From Chitinophagales bacterium (GTDB lineage Bacteria > Bacteroidota > Bacteroidia > Chitinophagales > Chitinophagaceae): a stretch of DNA of 37,961 bases. The position numbers were made by a program, and so were the translations under genes. Of this stretch, positions 27,820-35,605 are shown piece after piece. The notes under the pieces are model-generated. The model did no database searches and was not told the DNA's origin. It saw only the letters and a program-made list of their open reading frames with translations. Where the stretch lies: assembly GCA_015655015.1 (NCBI GenBank), contig JAATFV010000029.1, positions 1 through 37,961 on the forward strand, in the 5' to 3' direction. Within the stretch, counting starts at the first letter, position 1. Every line of letters starts with the position of its first letter.

Positions 27820-28548
27820 ATGAAATGTTCACTAGTCACCGGTGGGTCAAGAGGCATAGGCAGGGCAATCTGTATCAAAATGGCGCAAATGGGTTATTAT
27901 GTCCTGGTCAATTACAGGACGAATGTGGAAGAAGCAGATAGAACACTGGCCTTAATAAGGCAGGAAGGAGGAGAAGGGGAATTAATACCATTTGATGTCA
28001 GCAATAAGGAAGACATACAGTTATCCCTCGGCGACTGGATAAAGAAGAACGAAGGTAAATACATAGAGGTGCTGATCAACAATGCCGGTATTAAGGATGA
28101 TGTCCTGATGATGTGGATGAAAGACGAACAATGGGAAAATGTCATCCGGACCAGCCTGGATGGGTTTTTCTATGTTACCCGCCTGGTCTTGGAAGGAATG
28201 CTGCTGAAGAAATATGGAAGGATCATCAATATCGTCTCTCTTTCCGGTCTGAAAGGGCTGCCCGGCCAAACCAACTATTCAGCAGCCAAGGCAGGAGTGA
28301 TCGGCGCTACCAAGGCACTCGCCCAGGAAGTAGGCAGACGGGGGATCACCGTCAATGCCGTAGCCCCCGGGTTTATTAAAACAGATATGATCGAAGGCCT
28401 GGATGAAGCAGCCATGAAAAAAATGATACCGGTCAACCGGTTCGGCCTGCCGGAAGAAGTAGCCCATGCAGTAGGATTCCTGGCTTCAAAAGAAGCGGCT
28501 TATATCACCGCAGAAGTATTGTCCATCAATGGAGGTCTATATTCTTAA
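27820..28548 (+). CDS. fabG: 3-oxoacyl-ACP reductase FabG-like (pigment cluster)
   Basis: A 242-residue short-chain dehydrogenase/reductase expected to reduce 3-oxoacyl-ACP with NADPH during polyene chain growth. Motifs: nucleotide-binding TGGSRGIG at 7-14, NNAG at 87-90, catalytic S140, Y153 and K157 (SLSGLKGLPGQTNYSAAKAG), and PGFIKTDM near 190. The Asn of the classical N-S-Y-K tetrad (TNLxG in FabG) appears as Ser here (RTSLDGFF, S112). It starts at ATG 27820, about 100 nt after ruvC and 204 nt before the ketosynthase gene, so it may be first in the pigment cluster but could have its own promoter. The SDR family is broad; the FabG call rests on sequence style plus context. Confidence 0.88.
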   Translation: MKCSLVTGGSRGIGRAICIKMAQMGYYVLVNYRTNVEEADRTLALIRQEGGEGELIPFDVSNKEDIQLSLGDWIKKNEGKYIEVLINNAGIKDDVLMMWMKDEQWENVIRTSLDGFFYVTRLVLEGMLLKKYGRIINIVSLSGLKGLPGQTNYSAAKAGVIGATKALAQEVGRRGITVNAVAPGFIKTDMIEGLDEAAMKKMIPVNRFGLPEEVAHAVGFLASKEAAYITAEVLSINGGLYS

Positions 28549-28641
28549 AAACAGACAACAAGATAAATTTTTTTTAATAATAAGTTAATATTCAATCATT
28601 TGTGTAAATACTATTTTGCAGAATAGCCTGTAGAAAAAACG

Positions 28642-28686
28642 CCCCACTCCGCGTGGGTTGGCAGGGGCCGGCAATAAAAATGCCGG
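28642..28686 (+). terminator. Two adjacent hairpins between fabG-like and ketosynthase genes
   Basis: First stem CCCAC/GTGGG (28643-28647 with 28653-28657, 5-nt loop); second stem CCGGCA/TGCCGG (28668-28673 with 28681-28686, 7-nt A-rich loop). A weak A/T run follows. They may end the fabG transcript or shape the leader of the next one; no clean T-tract is present. Confidence 0.4.
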
Positions 28687-28694
28687 AATTAACT

Positions 28695-28721
28695 TATTTT
28701 TGCGCTTACGGGATATTTTTG
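28695..28721 (+). promoter_or_regulatory. Two TAnnTTTG boxes before the ketosynthase gene
   Basis: TATTTTTG occurs exactly at 28695-28702 and again at 28714-28721, both ahead of the ATG at 28753. Neither has a TTG at the usual upstream distance, so these are -7-like boxes only. They suggest a separate start of transcription for the ketosynthase operon. Confidence 0.35.
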
Positions 28722-28752
28722 TTATTTATGTACGGAAAGATTGTTTACGAAT

Positions 28753-29994
28753 ATGAATAGAGTAGTGATTACAGGCATGGGTATTTATTCGTGTATAGGC
28801 AAAAACCTTGACGAAGTCCGTGATTCCCTGTACCAGGGAAAATCCGGTATTATATATGACCCGGTGCGAAAAGAATTTGGCTATCGCTCCGGATTGACGG
28901 GTTTTGTCGAAAAGCCGAATTTAAAGGCTCTGTTGGACAGAAGATCCCGTATCATGCTGCCTGAACAGGGAGAATACGCCTATCTGGCTACGGTCGAGGC
29001 GCTAAAAAATGCCGGGATCGAAGCCGATTACATCGACCAGACGGAGGTGGGGATCTTATATGGTAACGACAGCACAGCCAAATCGGTCATAGAATGCACC
29101 GATATCATCCGGAAAAAAAAGGATACCACGCTCGTGGGTTCCGGATCGGTGTTTCAGACAATGAATTCGACGGTGACCATGAACCTGGCCACCATTTTCA
29201 AGCTAAAAGGCATCAACTTCACCATCAGCGCCGCTTGCGCCAGCGGTTCCCATTCCATCGGCGTAGGCTATCATTTTATAAAAAGCGGGTTGCAGGATTG
29301 CATCATCTGCGGAGGAGCCCAGGAAGTCAACCATTATTCCATGGGCAGCTTTGACGCCTTATCGGCTTTTTCCATCCTGGAATCTACCCCTACCAGGGCA
29401 TCGAGACCTTTTGACAGGGACCGTGACGGGCTTATTCCCAGCGGAGGGGCCGCCACCGTCATCCTGGAAAGTCTTGATTCCGCCCTAAAAAGAGGAGCTC
29501 CCATCCTGGGAGAAGTAGTGGGTTATGGATTTTCTTCCAATGGAGCACATATTTCCAATCCAACGGTAGAAGGCCCGGTAAGGTCCCTCGCCATGGCATT
29601 GAAGGATGCGGGAATAGCAGCTTCTGAAATTGATTATATCAATGCACATGCCACCTCGACACCTGCCGGTGACGCCAGCGAAGCAAAGGCTCTTGACGAA
29701 GTTTTTGGAGCGTTCCGGCCGCTGGTGAGCTCTACCAAATCAATGACCGGGCATGAATGCTGGATGGCCGGAGCCAGCGAGATCATATATTCGATGCTGA
29801 TGATGCAAAATTCCTTTATTGCACCCAACATCAACTTCGAGAACCCCGATGAAGACTCCGCTAAATTGAACCTTGCGACCGATACCGTCGAAAAGGATAT
29901 TAATATGTTTTTGTCTAATTCCTTCGGATTTGGGGGAACCAACTCCTCCCTCATTATTAAAAAACTGACTAAACCAACTGTATATGAAAATTGA
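28753..29994 (+). CDS. Beta-ketoacyl-ACP synthase (FabF-type), pigment cluster
   Basis: Condenses malonyl-ACP with the growing acyl chain. I use ATG 28753 (413 residues); a TTG four codons upstream is also in frame but less likely. The thiolase-fold catalytic triad is complete: C162 (SAACASGS), H299 (INAHATSTPAGD) and H334 (TGHECWMAGASE). GFGFGGTNSS-type glycine-rich sequence near the end (NSFGFGGTNSSLI) is standard for FabF. The third motif has CWMAGASE where FabF has LLGAAGAVE-type sequence, a variation expected in specialised ketosynthases. It overlaps the following ACP gene by 11 nt. A small 10-codon frame (28728-28760) overlaps its start. Confidence 0.93.
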   Translation: MNRVVITGMGIYSCIGKNLDEVRDSLYQGKSGIIYDPVRKEFGYRSGLTGFVEKPNLKALLDRRSRIMLPEQGEYAYLATVEALKNAGIEADYIDQTEVGILYGNDSTAKSVIECTDIIRKKKDTTLVGSGSVFQTMNSTVTMNLATIFKLKGINFTISAACASGSHSIGVGYHFIKSGLQDCIICGGAQEVNHYSMGSFDALSAFSILESTPTRASRPFDRDRDGLIPSGGAATVILESLDSALKRGAPILGEVVGYGFSSNGAHISNPTVEGPVRSLAMALKDAGIAASEIDYINAHATSTPAGDASEAKALDEVFGAFRPLVSSTKSMTGHECWMAGASEIIYSMLMMQNSFIAPNINFENPDEDSAKLNLATDTVEKDINMFLSNSFGFGGTNSSLIIKKLTKPTVYEN

Positions 29995-30241
29995 AGAGAT
30001 CATCAACCGGATAAATGCCTTTCTGGTAGAGGAATTTGAAGTAGATGCCGAAAAGATCGTACCTGATGCCAATCTAAAAGACACCCTTCAACTGGATAGT
30101 CTTGACTATATCGATCTTGTCGTTGCCATCGAGAGCAATTTTGCTTTTAAAGTAAAACCCGAAGACTTTACCGGCATAACTACCTTCCAGGATCTCTATG
30201 ACTATGTGATCGTCCACAAACAATCGAAAGAGCTTGTATAA
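29984..30241 (+). CDS. Acyl carrier protein (first copy)
   Basis: An 85-residue carrier protein that holds the growing chain on a phosphopantetheine arm. The attachment serine is S39 in LQLDSLDYIDLV, with the acidic helix II typical of type II ACPs. It starts inside the end of the ketosynthase gene and its stop shares a base with the next start (TAATG), so the three genes are translationally coupled. It differs from the second ACP (DSIDALEL), and the two may serve different steps. Confidence 0.93.
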   Translation: MKIEEIINRINAFLVEEFEVDAEKIVPDANLKDTLQLDSLDYIDLVVAIESNFAFKVKPEDFTGITTFQDLYDYVIVHKQSKELV

Positions 30242-31119
30242 TGCCGGAATGGCAAGGCAAATCAAAGGGGCAGCCTTGGGGGTACCGTATCTTTGTAAGC
30301 ATTTTAAACAGATGGGGGGTCTTACCGGCCTACCTGCTGCTGAGATTTGTTACAGTTTATTATTTCCTGTTCTCTTATAGATCATCAGGACATGTTCTTA
30401 CCTATTTTCGTCAAAAAATCGGATATGGGCTGGGAAAGTCGCTGACCAAACTTTACCGGAATTACTACCTCCTGGGCCAAAGCATTATTGATAAAGTAGT
30501 GGTCATGTCAGGTATCCCGAATAAGTTCAGCTTCGATTTTGATGGAGAAGATCATCTCCGGGAAATAGTGGCGCTGCAAAAAGGAGGCTTATTATTAAGC
30601 GCCCATTTAGGTAACTGGGAAATTGCAGGGCATTTGCTGAAACGGCTGGATACCCGGATCAATATCGTCATGTTCGATGGGGAACACCGGAAGATAAAAG
30701 AATACATTGCGGCGGTGACCGGAAAGAGGAACGTGAACGTCATTTTAATAAAGAACGACCTTTCCCACATCTATGCAATAAGCGACGCTTTCAGGAACAA
30801 TGAGCTGGTGTGCATGCATGCAGACCGGTTTATGGAAGGTAACAAGACCCTGACAAGCAAATTCTTAGGCGAAACGGCCAGATTCCCGCTGGGGCCATTC
30901 GTATTAGCCGCAAAGTTTAAAGTGCCGGTCTCTTTCGTTTTCGCCATGAAAGAGACCCCGCTGCATTACCATTTTTTCGCCAGTAGGATCAAAGACTATA
31001 CCCATTTGAGCAAGGATACGATTATGCAGGAAATGCTCAACGATTTTGTCGGTGAAATGGAAAATATGGTAAAAAAATACCCTGAACAATGGTATAATTA
31101 TTATAACTTTTGGCAATAA
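30241..31119 (+). CDS. LpxL/HtrB-like lysophospholipid acyltransferase
   Basis: A 292-residue inner-membrane acyltransferase of the lipid A late-acylation family. The HX4D/E motif is present as H122 to E127 (SAHLGNWEIAG). A hydrophobic segment at about 27-47 (GVLPAYLLLRFVTVYYFLF) would be the membrane anchor. Other family features are VCMHADRFMEGNK at about 190-202 and FPLGPFVLAAKFKVPVSFVF at about 215-235. In flexirubin and aryl polyene clusters a protein of this type is thought to link the polyene acyl chain to its resorcinol or lipid partner rather than to lipid A; I infer the same here from context. Start ATG overlaps the ACP stop. Confidence 0.88.
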   Translation: MPEWQGKSKGQPWGYRIFVSILNRWGVLPAYLLLRFVTVYYFLFSYRSSGHVLTYFRQKIGYGLGKSLTKLYRNYYLLGQSIIDKVVVMSGIPNKFSFDFDGEDHLREIVALQKGGLLLSAHLGNWEIAGHLLKRLDTRINIVMFDGEHRKIKEYIAAVTGKRNVNVILIKNDLSHIYAISDAFRNNELVCMHADRFMEGNKTLTSKFLGETARFPLGPFVLAAKFKVPVSFVFAMKETPLHYHFFASRIKDYTHLSKDTIMQEMLNDFVGEMENMVKKYPEQWYNYYNFWQ

Positions 31120-31151
31120 AAGTCTTTATCATTCAAACAAAAAACTCTATT

Positions 31152-31778
31152 ATGAAAAGTGTACAAAAACTCGGTTGGCTGCTCGCCTTTTTGTTCGTTT
31201 GCGTAAACCTCCAATCTGTTTCCGCTCAGACCGGTAGTTCTGACGACATTACCTGGCTTGGCCTCGACTTCAGCCAGGCAAAATTCATCGGACCCGCTAC
31301 GCAGTTCAAAGATGCGGGAGAGATCACGAATGAAGAGTTCAGAGATAAATATACCGTCTCCTGGAACCAGCTTTATGTCGATGAGCAAAAAAAATTCAAT
31401 GTGGCCGAAATGGTGCATCGCCCAACAGTAAAATATGCCCTGGAAGTTACCGCAAAAGCAAATAGCAATATTAAAAAAGAATTCTTTGGAGCTAATCCCA
31501 ATGACTTTAAAACACTCGATGAAAAAAAGATCGGCGACCTGGTAAGCAAATATGATTTTCAGGGAAAAACAGGCCAGGGCGTCCTGTTCTTCGTAGAAGG
31601 AATGAGCAAGGGCCTGGGAGAAGCCGGCGCATGGGTGACGCTGGTGGATATGAAAACAAAAAAAGTGCTGCTTACCACTTATAAGACCGGCAAGAGCGGA
31701 GGGTTTGGATTCAGGAATTACTGGGCAAAGTCGTGGTACAATATTATGAAAGAAGCAAAATCCGATTTTAAAAAATAA
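31152..31778 (+). CDS. Secreted protein of unknown function in the pigment cluster
   Basis: A 208-residue protein; I choose ATG 31152 because it gives a proper signal peptide (MKSVQKLGWLLAFLFVCVNL, cleavage near SVSAQ). An earlier in-frame start at 31110 would place extra residues before it. The mature part is rich in Lys and Asp, with a beta/alpha pattern (DDITWLGLDFSQAKFIG, GQGVLFFVEGMSKGLGEAGA, WVTLVDMKTKKVLLTTYKTG). I recognise no catalytic motif and no named family. It sits 32 nt after the acyltransferase gene and before the methyltransferase gene, separated from the latter by a short tandem repeat. A periplasmic helper in pigment transport or assembly is only a guess. Confidence 0.8.
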   Translation: MKSVQKLGWLLAFLFVCVNLQSVSAQTGSSDDITWLGLDFSQAKFIGPATQFKDAGEITNEEFRDKYTVSWNQLYVDEQKKFNVAEMVHRPTVKYALEVTAKANSNIKKEFFGANPNDFKTLDEKKIGDLVSKYDFQGKTGQGVLFFVEGMSKGLGEAGAWVTLVDMKTKKVLLTTYKTGKSGGFGFRNYWAKSWYNIMKEAKSDFKK

Positions 31779-31781
31779 TTG

Positions 31782-31818
31782 TCAACCTAACCCAATTAAA
31801 ATTCAACCTAACCCAATT
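31782..31818. repeat. Tandem 16-bp direct repeat
   Basis: TCAACCTAACCCAATT occurs at 31782-31797 and again at 31803-31818, a 21-bp period, filling the gap between the secreted-protein and methyltransferase genes. The exact identity in a 48-nt gap is notable. Confidence 0.85.
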
Positions 31819-31826
31819 TATTTTCA

Positions 31827-32903
31827 ATGACTTTTTTTGAGAAGGACAAAAATTCTGCCTTTGAAGCTAAGGAAACGGCACAATGGATCGCGTTCGGACC
31901 GGTAATATTTCAATCAGCAAGGGTATTACGGAATTCAGGGATATTGAAAGTAATTGAGGACAGTCGCTCGTCAGGACTAACTTTAGCCGAGATCGCAGAA
32001 AAAGTGAAACTGCCTTTGTACGGAGTAAGGGTCCTGTTGGAATCAGCATTGAGCATCGGACTGGTCCTGGTAAACGACAGTAAATACAGTTTAGCCAAAA
32101 CCGGTCATTTTATTCTGAATGACCCGCTCACAAAAACCAATATGGATTTTGTGCACGATGTGTGTTACAAAGGCCTTTTTTCATTGGATAAGAGCATTGA
32201 AACAGGGAAGCCGGTGGGATTGAAAGAATTCGGAGAGTGGCAAACGATCTATGAAGGCCTGTCCCAATTGCCGGAGCAGGTGCAGAAAAGCTGGTTTAGC
32301 TTCGATCACTTTTTCTCCGACGATGCATTTGACCTCGTCCTGCCGAAAGTGTATGTCAACGGCACCAAGAGATTGCTGGATATCGGCGGCAATACGGGAA
32401 AATGGGCCATTGCCTCTACGAAATATGCAGCTGACATCCAGATCACCCTCATGGACCTGCCGGGACAGCTCAATATGGCAAAGGCCAAAATTACCGATCT
32501 GGGCCTGACAGACCGGGTGTCCTTTTTCCCTACGAATATCCTCGACGAACAGGTAAAATTCCCGACGGGATTCGATGCCGTCTGGATGAGCCAGTTCCTG
32601 GATTGTTTTTCAGAGGCCGAGATCATTTCCATCCTGAAAAGATGCCATGCATCCTTGAACGATGACGGTTATGTCTTCATCCTGGAGCCCTTTTGGGACA
32701 GGCAGCGATATGAAATTGCTGCGTTCTGCCTGCAGCAGACCTCTCTTTATTTTACGGCCCTTGCCAATGGCAACAGCCAGATGTACAGCGCAGAGACCTT
32801 CTTACGCTGCATCGACGAAGCGGGTTTCGCTATCACCGAACAGGTAGATAATATCGGCTTAAGTCAGACCTTATTAAAATGTAAAAAGAAAATAGCCTTA
32901 TAA
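31827..32903 (+). CDS. SAM-dependent methyltransferase (O-methyltransferase family 2 type)
   Basis: A 358-residue class I methyltransferase. The N-terminal half (about 20-110) is a winged-helix dimerisation domain (ILKVIEDSRSSGLTLAEIAE). The SAM-binding motif I is LLDIGGNTGKWA at about 185-196, followed by the acidic motif ITLMDLPGQL and the FDAVWMSQFLDCFS motif. The order dimerisation domain then Rossmann fold fits the family of plant and bacterial O-methyltransferases. In pigment clusters such enzymes methylate the aryl head group; carbon or oxygen methylation cannot be decided from sequence. No catalytic His base is obvious at the position used by plant enzymes. It is preceded by a 48-nt gap with a tandem repeat. 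Confidence 0.88.
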   Translation: MTFFEKDKNSAFEAKETAQWIAFGPVIFQSARVLRNSGILKVIEDSRSSGLTLAEIAEKVKLPLYGVRVLLESALSIGLVLVNDSKYSLAKTGHFILNDPLTKTNMDFVHDVCYKGLFSLDKSIETGKPVGLKEFGEWQTIYEGLSQLPEQVQKSWFSFDHFFSDDAFDLVLPKVYVNGTKRLLDIGGNTGKWAIASTKYAADIQITLMDLPGQLNMAKAKITDLGLTDRVSFFPTNILDEQVKFPTGFDAVWMSQFLDCFSEAEIISILKRCHASLNDDGYVFILEPFWDRQRYEIAAFCLQQTSLYFTALANGNSQMYSAETFLRCIDEAGFAITEQVDNIGLSQTLLKCKKKIAL

Positions 32904-32923
32904 AACACCCCTAACCTGCTAAC

Positions 32924-34171
32924 ATGAACACAGAAAAAGTAGACGTACTGGTGATCGGCGCCGGCCCTGCCGGTACAGTAGCCGCCTCTATCGTTAACAA
33001 AGCGGGCTTCAAAGTCAGGATCGTAGAGAAGCTCCGGTTCCCCCGTTTTGTGATCGGAGAAAGCCTGTTGCCCCGTTGTATGGAAGCCCTGACAGAAGCA
33101 GGCTTTGTAGACGCAGTAAAGGAGAAAGGCTTCCAGGAAAAGTTCGGGGCCAAATTCGTAAAGAACGGTATGATTTGTGATTATTTGTTTGCGGATCAGT
33201 TTACGGAAGGCTGGACCTGGACCTGGCAGGTGCCACGGGGGGAATTTGACTCCACACTCGCTGACACCGTAGAAAAAATGGGAGTGCCTGTCTCCTATGA
33301 AACGACCGTAACGAATATCGTCTTTACAGGTACTGATTCCGTTACAACGGTGGAAGATATTCATGGTAATAAGTCGCAGATAACGGCAAGGTTCATTATC
33401 GATGGCAGCGGTTATGGCCGGGTAATCCCCCGGTTGTTCAACCTCGACAAGCCATCCAACCTTCCTCCCCGCAAGGCGCTGTTTGCCCATACGGTGGATA
33501 TCAAACGATCCATGGCCGATGAGCCCAACAGAATTACCATTGTCGTGCACCAGCCGGGTGTCTGGATATGGGTGATCCCCTTTTCAAATGGCGTTACCTC
33601 GCTGGGTTTTGTAGGCGAGCCCGGATTTTTCAAACAGTATGAAGGCAATAATGAAGAGCAGCTGCGCGCGCTGATCGCATCGGAACCCTATTTAAGCGAG
33701 CGGTTTAAAGACGTGGAATTCGTATTCGAACCCAAAGTCCTGGAGTCCTGGTCGAGCACTACTGAAAAGTTTTATGGAAATGGGTTCGTGCTTACAGGTA
33801 ATGTAACGGAATTCCTGGATCCGGTGTTCTCTTCCGGCGTCACCCTGGCAACAGTATCGAGCCAGCTGGCGGCACACCTGGTAATTCGTACCCTGAATGG
33901 CGAAACCGTAGACTGGGATAAAGAATATTCGGAGGAAATGATGCAGGGCGTAAATACCTTCCGCTCTTATGTAATGGCCTGGTATGAAGGTACGCTCGAT
34001 ACGATCTTCTTTGCCGGTAACCAGGACCTTCAGATCAAGAAAATGATCTGTTCCGTCCTGGCCGGCTATGTATGGGACCTGGATAATCCTTACGTGAAAA
34101 ATCATGCGACAGCCCTGCAAAAATTAGCACGCACCATCGAATTGAGCGAACTGGTAGGAAAAATGCAGTAA
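32924..34171 (+). CDS. FAD-dependent oxidoreductase, flavin-dependent halogenase-like
   Basis: A 415-residue flavoprotein. The FAD-binding GAGPAG is at 12-17; PRFVIGESLLP at 40-50 and the WxWxIP signature (W214-P219, GVWIWVIPF) are hallmarks of flavin-dependent halogenases. K73 in QEKFGAKF lies where halogenases of this group have their catalytic lysine (positional inference). GNVTEFLDPVFSSGVTLA at about 295-312 fits the second FAD-contact region. It would need a flavin reductase, not seen here. In this family some members hydroxylate or simply oxidise, so chlorination of the aryl head is likely but not certain. It lies 20 nt after the methyltransferase gene. Confidence 0.85.
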   Translation: MNTEKVDVLVIGAGPAGTVAASIVNKAGFKVRIVEKLRFPRFVIGESLLPRCMEALTEAGFVDAVKEKGFQEKFGAKFVKNGMICDYLFADQFTEGWTWTWQVPRGEFDSTLADTVEKMGVPVSYETTVTNIVFTGTDSVTTVEDIHGNKSQITARFIIDGSGYGRVIPRLFNLDKPSNLPPRKALFAHTVDIKRSMADEPNRITIVVHQPGVWIWVIPFSNGVTSLGFVGEPGFFKQYEGNNEEQLRALIASEPYLSERFKDVEFVFEPKVLESWSSTTEKFYGNGFVLTGNVTEFLDPVFSSGVTLATVSSQLAAHLVIRTLNGETVDWDKEYSEEMMQGVNTFRSYVMAWYEGTLDTIFFAGNQDLQIKKMICSVLAGYVWDLDNPYVKNHATALQKLARTIELSELVGKMQ

Positions 34172-34286
34172 CCAATCAGCGCAGCGATCAAAAGGGAGAC
34201 CATTGAAAGACATTATGGTCCGCAGAAAGACAGTATTGTCCGAAATAAAAGAAAGTAGGAATCGAAGTAACCAATATAATCAGAAC

Positions 34287-34541
34287 ATGGATAAATTAAT
34301 GGCTGATCTTAAAGTACAGATCATTGAGCAACTGAATTTGCAGGATACCAAACCGGAAGATATCGGCGATGATCAGCCTCTTTTTGTGGAAGGCCTTGGA
34401 CTGGATTCCATCGACGCGCTGGAACTCATCGTCCTGCTGCAGCAAAATTATAAGATCAGGATCTCCAATGCCGAAGAAGGACCTAAAGTCTTCCGTTCCG
34501 TAAGGACAATGGCTGAATATATCACTGCTCACCAGGTATAA
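34287..34541 (+). CDS. Acyl carrier protein (second copy)
   Basis: An 84-residue carrier protein; start set at ATG 34287 because the sequence from there looks like a whole ACP. An in-frame ATG at 34215 or TTG at 34203 would add up to 28 polar residues unlike an ACP. The phosphopantetheine serine is S41 in LGLDSIDALELIVLL. The loop before it (PEDIGDDQPLFVEGLGLDS) and NAEEGPKVFRSVRTMAEYI after it match ACPs from aryl polyene-type clusters. It stands just before the ketosynthase-like gene (11 nt). Confidence 0.9.
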   Translation: MDKLMADLKVQIIEQLNLQDTKPEDIGDDQPLFVEGLGLDSIDALELIVLLQQNYKIRISNAEEGPKVFRSVRTMAEYITAHQV

Positions 34542-34552
34542 AAAGGCTCCAT

Positions 34553-35605
34553 ATGATCTATATACGGGCAACAGGGAATATATCACCGCAGAAGACATTC
34601 GGTCAGGTCGACTTTTTGACAGAACCCGTTGTTCATACCGGCACTCGCCTTACCTGTCTGGAGCCTGACTATAAAGAGATCATCGACGTTAAATTGATCC
34701 GGAGAATGAGCCGGATCATTAAAATGGGAGTGGCAGCAGCCATGGAGTGTTTAAAAGAGGCCGGGGTGGGAGTACCGGATGCCGTCGTTACCGGAACAGC
34801 TTACGGATGTCTCCAGGATACCGAGGTGTTCCTGACGAGGATTGTGGAAAATAAAGAGGAAATGCTGACACCTACAGCCTTTATACAATCCACCCACAAT
34901 ACGGTGGGCGCGCAGATCGCCCTGATGCTGCAATGCCACCAGTACAATAACACCTTCGTTCACAGGGGACTCTCTTTTGAAAGCGCCTTACTGGATGGCA
35001 TGATGCTGCTGTTGGAGAACCCCGACGCCCGCGTCCTGGCAGGCGCCGTAGATGAAATTACCAACACCAGTCACACCCTGTTAAATCGCATGGGCCTGTA
35101 TAGACAGGACCCGGTCTCTTCCCCGGACCTGTTTACGACCCGGTCAAGGGGAACGATCGCCGGCGAAGGGGCTGCCTTTTTCTTATTGACCGGCCAGGCC
35201 TCTCCGGCAGATATAGCCCGGCTGGATGTTATTACTACTTTTTATAATCCCGGCAATATAACAGAGACAGAGCGCCTTATCTCCTCTTTTTTAGCATCCC
35301 GGTCTATCCGGATGGACGACATCGACATCCTGGTAACCGGAAGGAATGGGGATGAAAAGAACGACCAGGTATACGATCAGCTGCAAGCGTCCGCCCTAAA
35401 AGGTCCCCAGTCTGTCAATTACAAGCACTTATGCGGTGAATACCCCACTTCCACCGCTTTTGCATTGTGGCTGGCGGCGAATATCCTCAAGACAGGCCGG
35501 CTACCAACAGCTATCGGAGCCCGGACAGCACCCATCCGCAGGATCCTTATCTACAACCATTCTCACAACAGGCATCATTCTTTATTATTGGTCTCGGCAT
35601 GCTGA
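34553..35605 (+). CDS. Ketosynthase-like protein without catalytic residues (chain-length-factor-like)
   Basis: A 350-residue protein with the overall order of a beta-ketoacyl synthase N-terminal domain: VVTGTAYGCLQDTEVFLTR near 78-96, PTAFIQSTHNTVGAQIALML near 107-126, AGEGAAFFLL near 205-214. The nucleophile motif (CASG in the active partner) is replaced: FVHRGLSFESA has no Cys, with Leu near position 140 at its place. The two histidine motifs are also lost (LVTGRNGDEKND, CGEYPTSTAFA). It therefore cannot condense by itself and is probably the partner subunit of the active ketosynthase at 28753, as in KS/CLF pairs. It is about 60 residues shorter than its partner. Its stop overlaps the next start (ATGCTGA). 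Confidence 0.85.
   Translation: MIYIRATGNISPQKTFGQVDFLTEPVVHTGTRLTCLEPDYKEIIDVKLIRRMSRIIKMGVAAAMECLKEAGVGVPDAVVTGTAYGCLQDTEVFLTRIVENKEEMLTPTAFIQSTHNTVGAQIALMLQCHQYNNTFVHRGLSFESALLDGMMLLLENPDARVLAGAVDEITNTSHTLLNRMGLYRQDPVSSPDLFTTRSRGTIAGEGAAFFLLTGQASPADIARLDVITTFYNPGNITETERLISSFLASRSIRMDDIDILVTGRNGDEKNDQVYDQLQASALKGPQSVNYKHLCGEYPTSTAFALWLAANILKTGRLPTAIGARTAPIRRILIYNHSHNRHHSLLLVSAC

Noticed and set aside
34203..34286. N-terminal extension of the second carrier protein
   Set aside because: The extra residues are polar and not ACP-like; the ATG at 34287 gives a normal-sized ACP.
35467..35598. Longer start for the deacetylase inside the ketosynthase-like gene
   Set aside because: Those residues are an out-of-frame reading of the ketosynthase-like gene; the ATG at 35599 overlaps its stop in the usual coupled manner.
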